Positions 41,875 through 48,858 of a DNA stretch of 48,858 nt are shown one piece after another; position 1 is the first letter of the stretch, and every line of letters begins with the position of its first letter. This stretch comes from Candidatus Rifleibacteriota bacterium (GTDB lineage: Bacteria; Riflebacteria; Ozemobacteria; Ozemobacterales; Ozemobacteraceae), in assembly GCA_029564115.1 (NCBI GenBank), contig JAKQQP010000271.1, forward strand, positions 1 through 48,858. Direction: 5' to 3'. A program made the position numbers and the translations under genes. Under the pieces are notes generated by a model. The model made no database searches, was not told where the DNA came from, and was given only the letters and a program-made list of their open reading frames with translations.

Positions 41875-42792
41875 TTACTGATGGTTAGCCTGAGAAAGCT
41901 GCTCTGCTTTCAAACCGCTGTTCTGTATGCGCAGGCCATCATTGCCGTATCGGTAAAAGCCTTTGCCGGTTTTGACGCCTTTGTAATCGGCTCTGACAAG
42001 TTTTTTAAGAAGTTTGGCCGGCAGATAGCTCTGATCAAATGTTTCTTTGTAGAGGTTTTCGAGATAGAAGACCACTGTATCGACACCGATTTTATCGGCG
42101 AGGGTCAGTGGCCCTGCATTGAGACCAAAGCCGAGTTTCATGGCAATGTCTATCTGTTCACAGGATGCTATGCCTTCTTCAAGCACTTTGACGGCCTGGT
42201 TGATCATGGGCATGATGACGCGGGTGGTGATAAAGCCGGGGCAGTCGTAAACGCTGACCACAGTTTTGTTGATCATTTTGGCGAATCTAACAGCCGCTTC
42301 AAAAGTTTTGTCGTTGGTTTTCAGACCGCGTGAAATTTCGACCAGAGGAACTTTGGGAATCGGACTCTGAAAATGCATTGCAATCGTGCGTTCCGGGTAT
42401 TTGCATTCAGAGGCAATCTCTGTGATAGAAATAGTCGCCGAGTTAGAGGCTATGATAGTGGCGGGGGGGCAAGTTGCATCGAGTTCTTTGAACAGCTGTC
42501 GTTTGACTTCGAGCGTTTCTTTGAGGGTTTCGATAACCATCCAGCCTTTGATGGCATCTCTGATATCTGTTGAGCCTTTGATACGGCTCATGATGGCCCG
42601 CTTCTCGCCTGAAGTCAGCCCCCAGCGTGCGATCTCGGCATCAAGGGTAGCTTCAACCTTCTGGATACCCTTTTTCAGCTTTTCTTCTGAATGATCGATT
42701 AAAATGACTTCACAACCTGCGGTAGCAACGGCCTGAACCAGTTCCTGGCCCATGGTTGCCGCGCCATAAATTACGACTGTTTTCTGGCTCAT
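41875..42792 (-). CDS. 3-hydroxyacyl-CoA dehydrogenase family protein with altered active site
   Basis: A 305-residue NAD-dependent dehydrogenase of the 3-hydroxybutyryl-CoA type. The Rossmann motif is VIYGAATMGQ (the third Gly of GxGxxG replaced in part). The HFxxPxPxxxLVEI block keeps His 140 and Glu 152, the catalytic dyad. The SNTSS motif is SNSAT, so the substrate-binding Ser is Ala 119 or Thr 120. The PGF-x-x-N-R motif is PGFITTR, putting Thr 190 where the active-site Asn is usual. It could have shifted specificity or low activity. GGGAG is 9 bases before the ATG. Confidence 0.85.
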   Translation of the reverse strand: MSQKTVVIYGAATMGQELVQAVATAGCEVILIDHSEEKLKKGIQKVEATLDAEIARWGLTSGEKRAIMSRIKGSTDIRDAIKGWMVIETLKETLEVKRQLFKELDATCPPATIIASNSATISITEIASECKYPERTIAMHFQSPIPKVPLVEISRGLKTNDKTFEAAVRFAKMINKTVVSVYDCPGFITTRVIMPMINQAVKVLEEGIASCEQIDIAMKLGFGLNAGPLTLADKIGVDTVVFYLENLYKETFDQSYLPAKLLKKLVRADYKGVKTGKGFYRYGNDGLRIQNSGLKAEQLSQANHQ

Positions 42793-42851
42793 CTAATTTG
42801 TCTCCCGGAAATAAATTGGCTTTAGAGGCACATAAGCAAACGAAACAAGCT

Positions 42852-42880
42852 AACATAACAGCGGGCAGTGCCCCTGTCAA
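42852..42880 (-). promoter_or_regulatory. Sigma-70 promoter for the dehydrogenase-ackA unit, with a palindrome in the spacer
   Basis: On the minus strand a perfect TTGACA (42875-42880) and TATGTT (42852-42857) with a 17-base spacer. The spacer holds the palindrome GGGCA-G-TGCCC (42863-42873), well placed for a repressor. Confidence 0.7.
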
Positions 42881-42928
42881 GTTTTGTCGACTGTCGCAAC
42901 GATAATTTATTTATGACAGCCGGTTATG

Positions 42929-42956
42929 AAAAAGGGCCCGGATTTCTGCCGGGCCC
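42929..42956 (-). terminator. Intrinsic terminator of the arginine deiminase gene
   Basis: An 8-bp G/C stem (42934-42941 with 42949-42956) and a seven-base loop, followed on the minus strand by five T. Twenty bases beyond the stop codon at 42976. Confidence 0.85.
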
Positions 42957-42975
42957 TCGCAAACTTGGGAATCTA

Positions 42976-44316
42976 TCAATCGCGATGAATCTGCTGAAAA
43001 CGACTTCTTACACTTTGAACAGCTCTGATCCGAGATTTGGTCACGATGGTGCGGTTCGGGTCGCGAAGTGCGTTGGTTCCGCAGTGAATTTCGCCCATGG
43101 AGGTGTGATAGGGGGTATCATCGATGAAATGAACTTTGTTTCCCTGTGCTTTCAACCTTGCTTCGATAGCTTTGTCAAAGCCGGGAATATGAGTTGCAGG
43201 TACGATTAGATGGTCTCTGACGACGAGCAGGTTGACTACACCCGGAAGAAATGCGTGGCAGCGTCGCGGATTGGTGGTGCCATAACCTTCGAAAAGTGAC
43301 GGCCAGGCGACTTCTTCAAATTCGCGTTCTTCTCTGGTGGTTTTTTTGATGAATTCTTTCAACATGCCGACATTTTCTTCGATAATGTCGTTAATGGCAT
43401 AGTTCATGGCAATAAAATCGCCTTCGGCGGTACCCTTGCCTGCGTTCGGGTCTTTCATCTGAGCATTCAAAACTGCTTTTACCTTCAGCAGAAAGTTACG
43501 ATCGCTGGTGGTGACTTTGGCAAGCTCAGAATCGGGAGAATTCTTGATGAGTTCCAGTGCATAGGCAGTATCTGCTCTGACAATAGAATAGCCACCCGGT
43601 GCCCACGGAGTCGGAATGAAGCTGACATACTCATCTATGTGGCCGACTGTAAGCCATCTGGTGTTGCCTTTAAAAATACGATCTTTGTAGCCATTGGCTT
43701 CGAAAAAATTGAAACATTCGTCAGTAATGGTATCGCCAACGACAAGAATGTCATCCATGGGTGTAACTTCGAGATTTCCGCCGTAGTCGCCATGAGACTG
43801 AGCATTTGATGGATTTTTGAAGTATACCATGTCCCACATGTTGGCAAGAACGCCGGGCAGACGGCCCAGACCGCGGCCACGGTTCGAGTCGAACACTGCC
43901 GGAACGAGTTTGCCGGAATTGAGTTGTGCTGAACAGAGTTCCATGCAATCCTGCATCCAGATATCGCTGGAGTTGAATTTGGGGTTTACTTCAACGTAGG
44001 CCTGGGCATCCTGTTCAGAGATACCAAGTGATGGGACCGGGTTGCCGCTGCTCGAAATTATATGCAGCTTAACTATATCGTTACCGGCAAGCTGATCACT
44101 GACGTTAATATGTTTGATTACATTGAAAAGATCTTTTACGAATTTCTGGTTTCCGTAGCCGGATACAACCAGGACTTTGCTGGGGATGTTGTTGTTGTTG
44201 TTGAATTTTATCCTGTTGACCTCACTCATCGGCGGAGCCGCAAAAAGGTCAGACGTACAGCAGCATAAAAGTGCGCTGACAGAAAACAGACAAAGCGATT
44301 TAACCAGTTTCTTCAT
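42976..44316 (-). CDS. Exported protein-arginine deiminase (PAD family) homologue
   Basis: A 446-residue protein with a signal peptide (cleavage near LFA-A; the LLCCC before it is not a standard lipobox). The rest matches the catalytic domain of vertebrate PAD enzymes, which convert protein arginine to citrulline. Matching stretches are IWMQDCMEL (Asp 123), FDSNRGRGL, GGNLEVTP, TVGHIDEYVSFIP (His 226, Asp 228), FLPGVVNLLVV and GEIHCGTNALRDP (Cys 412). All four catalytic residues are present. The two N-terminal immunoglobulin-like domains of animal PADs are absent. It has its own promoter, GAGGAGG and terminator. It differs from agmatine deiminase and from the Porphyromonas enzyme family in these motifs. 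Confidence 0.9.
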   Translation of the reverse strand: MKKLVKSLCLFSVSALLCCCTSDLFAAPPMSEVNRIKFNNNNNIPSKVLVVSGYGNQKFVKDLFNVIKHINVSDQLAGNDIVKLHIISSSGNPVPSLGISEQDAQAYVEVNPKFNSSDIWMQDCMELCSAQLNSGKLVPAVFDSNRGRGLGRLPGVLANMWDMVYFKNPSNAQSHGDYGGNLEVTPMDDILVVGDTITDECFNFFEANGYKDRIFKGNTRWLTVGHIDEYVSFIPTPWAPGGYSIVRADTAYALELIKNSPDSELAKVTTSDRNFLLKVKAVLNAQMKDPNAGKGTAEGDFIAMNYAINDIIEENVGMLKEFIKKTTREEREFEEVAWPSLFEGYGTTNPRRCHAFLPGVVNLLVVRDHLIVPATHIPGFDKAIEARLKAQGNKVHFIDDTPYHTSMGEIHCGTNALRDPNRTIVTKSRIRAVQSVRSRFQQIHRD

Positions 44317-44354
44317 ACTTCCTCCTCTAGGTGCACGCTACACAATATTCAAGA

Positions 44355-44382
44355 ATTATAACATCGGGATTGCTAATTTCAA
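44355..44382 (-). promoter_or_regulatory. Sigma-70 promoter of the arginine deiminase gene
   Basis: On the minus strand TTGAAA (44377-44382) and a perfect TATAAT (44355-44360) are 16 bases apart, with a leader of about 35 bases. A 14-base A tract on the minus strand (44403-44416) lies upstream and could act as an UP-type element. Confidence 0.7.
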
Positions 44383-44452
44383 AGGTGTCAGGCAGCTAAA
44401 AGTTTTTTTTTTTTTTGAATATGCGGGAAGACAAATTTGTGTACACCTGCTC

Positions 44453-45883
44453 TTATTCAGGGTAGTGCCAGACGATTGCCTCTTCTTTCTGGAGCAGTTT
44501 CAAGGCCTGATGTAAAAGCTGGCGCACCCTTTCCCGGGAAATATCCATGCGGCGACCTATTTCTGCCAGAGAAAGTTCTTCGTCGCTGAAGCCGTAAAAT
44601 TTTTCAATGATGAAGCGCAGACGCTCTGGAAGCTTGGCGAGGCCTTGATGAACTGCTTCGTTTTTGAAATTTTCGAGAGCTGTTTCTTCCGGGCTGAGAT
44701 TTTTTTTGTCTGCCAGGTAATATTCCATTGATTCATTATTTTCGTCGTCAGAAGAGGTACCGGCATGTATTGATACAGGAGTTTGCGTGATGTTGAGTAC
44801 ATTCAGTATTTTTTCTTTTTCCATCCCGAGAATTTCTGATAGTTCCGAGATGGATGGCGAACGAAAAAACTGATTTTCAAATTCTTGAATATGGCGCCGG
44901 ATTTTGTGGGCCACTGTCAGCAGGTGATGCGGAATACGGATGGAAGACCCCTGAGTGGCAACGGCTTTTTGCATGTAATAGCGAATCCAGTAGGCAGCAT
45001 AGGTCGAAAATTTGTAGCCGAGAGTGTGGTCGAACCTGGCAATTGCCTTGATCAAGCCCATGTTGCCTTCCTGAATCAGATCCATCAGCGGCAGGCTGCC
45101 TCCGGAAAATTTTTTGGCTACACGGGTTACCAGTTTAAGGTTGGCAAGCAGAAAAAGTTCAGAAGCCTCATGGTCGCCAGCGATTTTTCTGGCAAGGGCA
45201 TACTCTTCTGCACGGCTGAGAGGCTTTTTAGAAAGCTCTGAAAGATACATTTCGACCAGGGTGTTGCGTTTGACACGATCAGCAGAGGCAAGCGCCAGCT
45301 TTTTTTTATCGATGATATCAGAAAACAGGCTCTCGTTGAGAATGCCGAGATCCCAGCCTCGTTTATAAAAGCATTGATCGCAGGTTCGGTCTGTACAGGT
45401 CAGCTTCTGTTTGTCTTCAGGCGAGCGTCTGGAAAAATATTTATAACATTCAAATATTTGTTGCACCCTGACGGTGCAGTTCGGATTGGGGCATTCGAGC
45501 AATTCATGGCAGAAGCGCATTCCCACTGTTCCGATTTTTTCGGAATTCAGGAGTTCTTCTTCTGCGTTTACCTGCAAAGAGACCTCAGATTCAGTTTTGT
45601 CTGGTTCCTGTGGCGGTTCAGTCTGAATTTTTTCGGCAGGCGAAATATCCGGCAAAAGACTTTCGGGGGTTGGGTCCGGTATTTCCGGAAACATACTTTC
45701 GACAATGAGGCCGATTTCCCAGCCTAGTCTGTAGTTGCAATGGTCACAGGGCGCATAGGGGCAGTCATCTTTTTCGACAGGTCGGCCAAGAGCTGCTTCG
45801 AGATATTGCCAGCAGCGCATAATCTGCTTGCGCTGAACCGGGCAATCATATCTGCTGCATTTGTGAGCTTCGAAGCAATACAT
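44453..45883 (-). CDS. Sigma-70 family factor with two N-terminal seven-cysteine modules
   Basis: A 476-residue protein. The C-terminal ~285 residues are a group 2 sigma factor: region 1.2/2 (VEMYLSELSKKPLSRAEEY, LMDLIQEGNMGLIKAIARFD, YKFSTYAAYWIRYYMQKA), region 3 and region 4 with a helix-turn-helix (LSLAEIGRRMDISRERVRQL). Region 1.1 is replaced by two Cys-rich modules at about 3-60 and 125-182. Cys occur at 3, 9, 14, 24, 41, 46, 49 and at 125, 131, 136, 146, 163, 168, 171, with the same six spacings. Each module ends C-x-x-C-x-Y-(K/R)-x-G-W-(E/D)-x-G. They resemble 'two-CW' Cys domains and could bind zinc or an iron-sulfur cluster. It lies three bases after the EamA gene. Confidence 0.92.
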   Translation of the reverse strand: MYCFEAHKCSRYDCPVQRKQIMRCWQYLEAALGRPVEKDDCPYAPCDHCNYRLGWEIGLIVESMFPEIPDPTPESLLPDISPAEKIQTEPPQEPDKTESEVSLQVNAEEELLNSEKIGTVGMRFCHELLECPNPNCTVRVQQIFECYKYFSRRSPEDKQKLTCTDRTCDQCFYKRGWDLGILNESLFSDIIDKKKLALASADRVKRNTLVEMYLSELSKKPLSRAEEYALARKIAGDHEASELFLLANLKLVTRVAKKFSGGSLPLMDLIQEGNMGLIKAIARFDHTLGYKFSTYAAYWIRYYMQKAVATQGSSIRIPHHLLTVAHKIRRHIQEFENQFFRSPSISELSEILGMEKEKILNVLNITQTPVSIHAGTSSDDENNESMEYYLADKKNLSPEETALENFKNEAVHQGLAKLPERLRFIIEKFYGFSDEELSLAEIGRRMDISRERVRQLLHQALKLLQKEEAIVWHYPE

Positions 45884-45886
45884 TAA

Positions 45887-46819
45887 TCAATCACTTGCCT
45901 GAGTTTCTCCTGGCAGAAGCCATATGCCGGTGAATATCAGAACTGCTCCTGCGATACCGGCAGCAGAAAGACTTTCGCCGAGCCACAGCCAGCCAACCAG
46001 GACGCCGCCTACCGGCTGAGCGTAAAGAGTCACTGCCATGACCCCTGCTTCTGTGTGTTTTAAAATTATATTCCAGGTGGCATAGCAGATTGCGTTGCAC
46101 AAAACTCCCAAAAAGATTATCGCAAGAATAGCCTCTGTTGTAAAGCTTATTGGCCAGAGTTGAGAAAGTTCCAGGGCTGCAATTGGCAACAAAAGAAGTG
46201 AACCGATCAAAAAACTGTAGGAAGTTGCACGCATAGCCCCGAGTCTCTGGGCAACCGGCTTCATCAAGACAGAGTAAAGAGCGGTGGTAAAAATTGACAT
46301 GACTACCAGAATGTCGCCAAGAAAGCCCCCGGAAGACGATAACTCTGCAAGCAGTTGAGCAAGCGATTTGCCGCCGAGAAGCAGTAGTGTTGCACCCAGT
46401 ATTGAAACGGCAGTAGCCTTGACTGTGCGTCGCTGAAGAGCTTCTTTAAGCATCAGTGCCGCCAGAAAAATGGTGAAAATTGGTTCTAGAGACGCTGTTA
46501 TCGCTGTTTTAGTTGAAGTTGTCATCTGAAGGCCAAGGTTCAAAAGGGCATTAGATATGGCCAGGCCAAATGAGCCTATTATAAAAAGATCTTTCCAGTC
46601 ATGGAAGGTTAGTTTTCTGTTTGTATGTTCACGGTTCGGTATCAGTAACAGAAAAAAGCCACCAACCAGAAACCTTATGCAGGCAAGAGTCGAAGGTGGA
46701 ATTACTTCCAGGGCATATTTGGCGACTGCATAAGAAGCGCCCCATGCCAGATTGATGCCAAGCAGCAGCATAAGACTTAAAAACGGTGAATATAACCCGG
46801 TGTGTTTTTTTGAGTTCAT
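45887..46819 (-). CDS. EamA/DMT-family transporter
   Basis: A 310-residue protein with ten predicted spans in two repeats of the EamA domain (LAWGASYAVAKYALEVIPP in the first, WNIILKHTEAGVMAVTLYAQP in the second). These drug/metabolite transporters usually export amino acids or small metabolites; the substrate cannot be told. It starts 13 bases after the ABC ATPase gene and ends three bases before the sigma factor gene, so it is part of one minus-strand run. Confidence 0.88.
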   Translation of the reverse strand: MNSKKHTGLYSPFLSLMLLLGINLAWGASYAVAKYALEVIPPSTLACIRFLVGGFFLLLIPNREHTNRKLTFHDWKDLFIIGSFGLAISNALLNLGLQMTTSTKTAITASLEPIFTIFLAALMLKEALQRRTVKATAVSILGATLLLLGGKSLAQLLAELSSSGGFLGDILVVMSIFTTALYSVLMKPVAQRLGAMRATSYSFLIGSLLLLPIAALELSQLWPISFTTEAILAIIFLGVLCNAICYATWNIILKHTEAGVMAVTLYAQPVGGVLVGWLWLGESLSAAGIAGAVLIFTGIWLLPGETQASD

Positions 46820-46832
46820 TCTGATTGCCGCT

Positions 46833-47579
46833 TCAGGCTGACACGGGCGATGCCTGTTCTTCTTCGGTGAGTTTCAGAAATATCGACTCGAGATCGTTGC
46901 CTGGCAGACTTGCGAGGGTCTGCAGTTCATTCATATCACCCAACGCCACAATTTCGCCGTTACGGATAATGGCGATACGATGGCACAGGTCTTCGGCAAC
47001 AGATAGGGTGTGGGTCGTCAAAAAAACGGTTTTGCCCTGCGCGACAAGATTCTTGAAGTATTCTTTGGCAAGTTTGACACTTTTCGGATCAAGCCCGACA
47101 GTTGGTTCATCGACGACAAAAATTTCCGGGTCGTGCAGAATCGCGGCACTCATTGCGACTTTTTGTTTCATGCCGTGTGAGAAGCTCTCTATGAGTTCAT
47201 TTCTGCGATCCCAGAGATTGAAGAGCTTCAGCATTTCTTCACCCTTGCTGATAATTCTCTTTTGGTCAACTTTATATAAGCCTCCCATAAAGTCGAAATA
47301 TTCCAGTGGGGTCAGTTTTTCATAAAGGTAGGGGCGGTCAGGGACATAGCCCAGTAGAGCTTTTGCCTGGTCTGGCTGGGCGTTCAGATCGAAGTTGCCG
47401 ATGAAAACCCGCCCGGAAGTAGGTTTGATGATGCCCGTCAGAATCCTGATGAGAGTCGTTTTGCCGGCACCATTGGGCCCCAGAAAGCCGAACAGTTCAC
47501 CTTTGTAGATGTTTAAATCAATGGTCTTGAGAGCAGAAAAATCTCCGTAGTTTTTTTTGATTTCTGAGAAGCGAATCAT
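46833..47579 (-). CDS. ABC transporter ATP-binding protein
   Basis: A 248-residue ABC ATPase of the ABC-2 exporter type: Walker A FLGPNGAGKTTLIR, a Q-loop-like VPDRPYLYEKLTP (no Gln), signature SFSHGMKQKV, Walker B EIFVVDEPTVGLDP and the switch His in LTTHTL. ATG 47579 fits the usual family start (MIRFSEIKKNYGDF) and lies four bases after the stop of the permease gene; in-frame ATG 47597 and TTG 47606 also exist, both overlapping that gene. It powers the permease encoded upstream. Confidence 0.93.
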   Translation of the reverse strand: MIRFSEIKKNYGDFSALKTIDLNIYKGELFGFLGPNGAGKTTLIRILTGIIKPTSGRVFIGNFDLNAQPDQAKALLGYVPDRPYLYEKLTPLEYFDFMGGLYKVDQKRIISKGEEMLKLFNLWDRRNELIESFSHGMKQKVAMSAAILHDPEIFVVDEPTVGLDPKSVKLAKEYFKNLVAQGKTVFLTTHTLSVAEDLCHRIAIIRNGEIVALGDMNELQTLASLPGNDLESIFLKLTEEEQASPVSA

Positions 47580-47583
47580 GGTT

Positions 47584-48858
47584 TCATTCGGGTTCATAGT
47601 TTTCAATTGTTTCCAAACCTTTCCGGAAAGGCAGATATACCCATATTGCGGAGCATGTCAGCAGCATAACGGCACTGATTCCCATCAGAATAAATGATGA
47701 ATGGCCACGGACCATATAAAATTTGCTGTGAAAAAAGCGATACATGGGGTAAATTTCGATCAATAAAAGGTTGATGACATACAGTCCGGAAAGAACCATG
47801 TAAATGAAGCCGCCATAAGAGCCTGCAATTTTTAGTGGGGAATCTGCGGCAAAGTCAGCGTAAATGGCTCCAACGCCTATGGCAAGCGAAGTTATCACAA
47901 GTGTAATCAAAATCACGTTGATGAAACTGAGCCACAAAAGAGACGGGTGCGAAACCTGAAAGACCGAGTTGGTAACTGTGCACAGGATCAATCCCAGGAT
48001 TATCATTGGAACAAGATAGACAAATAGTTTGATTGTTAAAATACGGCGTGGGTTGACCGGCGATGATTTTACCGCCCAGAAAGCTCTGCCTTCCATGCTT
48101 ATGGAGGGAAAAACGAAGCGCATGCCTATGGATGCAATGATAAAACCAATGAAAGGCCCATTGAGAAATACCAGGGTGTCGTTCAACTCGCCGCTGTAAA
48201 GAGTCGGAATATCTTTGAGCGGTAGTATTGACAGGTTGTAGCCATAGACAAAAATGATGGCGGTCATCATGAAGACTTGCGAAAATATCGCCGGGTCACG
48301 TAGAAACGTTGTGATTTCCTTGCTGGCAATTACTCTGAAGTCGGGGCTGAAAAATCTGAATGGCCAGATAATGATGCTTCTGATCCATTCAAGGCCGAGA
48401 ACCTGGTTGTCGACTGCTTCCATCGAACGCTGCCAGCTGTGGCGATAAAATTTTCCCGCGAAAAAGTTTAAAATGACAAAACACAAAACAGTCGAAGCGA
48501 GCAGAGGCAGGAACTCCTGCAGGGCTTTGCCTGTAAGATTGTTGAAGAGCGTCATGCTTGACTGGTGAAGCCATGATGAAGGTGAATACTGCAGTAAAGG
48601 CAGCTGCAGGCTCAGGAGATACTGTGATACATCTTTGAAGTAGCTGGGATTGAGCAGTTTCTCGGCCTCGAGCGATCTCAGAAAAAAGATGAGAGCGGTC
48701 AGAACCAGAATCGAAAGAAATTGAAACACTTTTTTCATTTGTCTGACCGGGAAAAAGGACGCCAGCGCCAGAGCTGTGAATGCGCCGAATATATTGGGCA
48801 GAAATACATATATGGCTAGAAACACTGGAAAAATAAGATAGGCCGTAAGGTTTGCCTT
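47584..48858 (-). CDS. ABC-2-like exporter permease (N-terminus cut by window edge)
   Basis: At least 424 residues; the frame is open to the right edge, so the true start lies outside the window (a GTG at 48825 is internal or alternative). About ten hydrophobic segments are seen, with a central cytoplasmic stretch (VIASKEITTFLRDPAIFSQ) typical of putative ABC exporter permeases in which K-E-x-x-x-x-x-R-D-P precedes a span, then SMEGRAFWAVKSSPV. This pattern is known from ABC-2 type exporters of unknown substrate. It is paired with the ATPase gene four bases downstream. Confidence 0.85.
   Translation of the reverse strand, partial: KANLTAYLIFPVFLAIYVFLPNIFGAFTALALASFFPVRQMKKVFQFLSILVLTALIFFLRSLEAEKLLNPSYFKDVSQYLLSLQLPLLQYSPSSWLHQSSMTLFNNLTGKALQEFLPLLASTVLCFVILNFFAGKFYRHSWQRSMEAVDNQVLGLEWIRSIIIWPFRFFSPDFRVIASKEITTFLRDPAIFSQVFMMTAIIFVYGYNLSILPLKDIPTLYSGELNDTLVFLNGPFIGFIIASIGMRFVFPSISMEGRAFWAVKSSPVNPRRILTIKLFVYLVPMIILGLILCTVTNSVFQVSHPSLLWLSFINVILITLVITSLAIGVGAIYADFAADSPLKIAGSYGGFIYMVLSGLYVINLLLIEIYPMYRFFHSKFYMVRGHSSFILMGISAVMLLTCSAIWVYLPFRKGLETIENYEPE

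Noticed and set aside
44403..44416. The T tract as a plus-strand terminator
   Set aside because: No G/C-rich stem precedes it and no plus-strand gene ends nearby.

Overview
The window comes from a Gram-negative-type bacterium with mid-range, patchy G+C. Support for this comes from a predicted outer-membrane barrel ending in Phe, a lipoprotein, pseudopilins, a complete run of mid-pathway MEP isoprenoid genes and bacterial housekeeping genes. No rRNA, tRNA, prophage, insertion sequence or CRISPR array was found. The mix of many pseudopilins, long TPR proteins, formylglycine-enzyme-like proteins and Cys-rich regulators resembles uncultured lineages such as Candidatus Riflebacteria. That placement is an impression, not something the sequence proves.

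Layout. 1-6002: four multi-span membrane proteins of the GT-C/GT87 glycosyltransferase type in visibly A+T-richer DNA; the first runs off the left edge. 6016-6481: two Flp-type pilins behind a possible sigma-54/sigma-70 promoter. 6677-17791: a long minus-strand series of a NamZ-like (DUF1343) protein, three overlapping pseudopilins, a zinc-ribbon microprotein, a CheR-like methyltransferase, a Nudix hydrolase, an 855-residue TPR protein and a beta-helix lipoprotein. 18121-19205: AmmeMemoRadiSam protein B overlapping a holin-like membrane protein. 19402-21799: a TPR/outer-membrane barrel and a secreted protein with its own promoter and terminator. 22009-29596: accB-like, accC, xseA, xseB, ispA, ispD, ispE, dxr, ispF. 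29601-32991: a second pseudopilin cluster, one member of which carries a C-terminal NlpC/CHAP-like peptidase domain. 33369-40592: an envelope coiled-coil protein, a LysM protein, a SNF2 helicase with an overlapping coiled-coil partner, a Kv-like channel and a secreted zinc-ribbon/PEGA/FGE-like protein. 40656-42792: ackA and a 3-hydroxyacyl-CoA dehydrogenase. 42976-44316: a secreted homologue of vertebrate-type protein-arginine deiminase. 44453-48858: a sigma factor, an EamA transporter and an ABC exporter cut by the right edge.

The strongest candidates for something new are: the sigma-70 factor whose N-terminus carries two copies of a seven-cysteine module with identical spacing; the exported arginine deiminase directly downstream of it; an AccB-like protein lacking the biotin-accepting lysine; the pseudopilin-peptidase fusion, together with the repeated linkage of pseudopilins to wall-active domains; and a leader with two mutually exclusive hairpins, one of which buries the ribosome binding site of the LysM gene. 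Many genes overlap by four bases (ATGA), so translational coupling is widespread.
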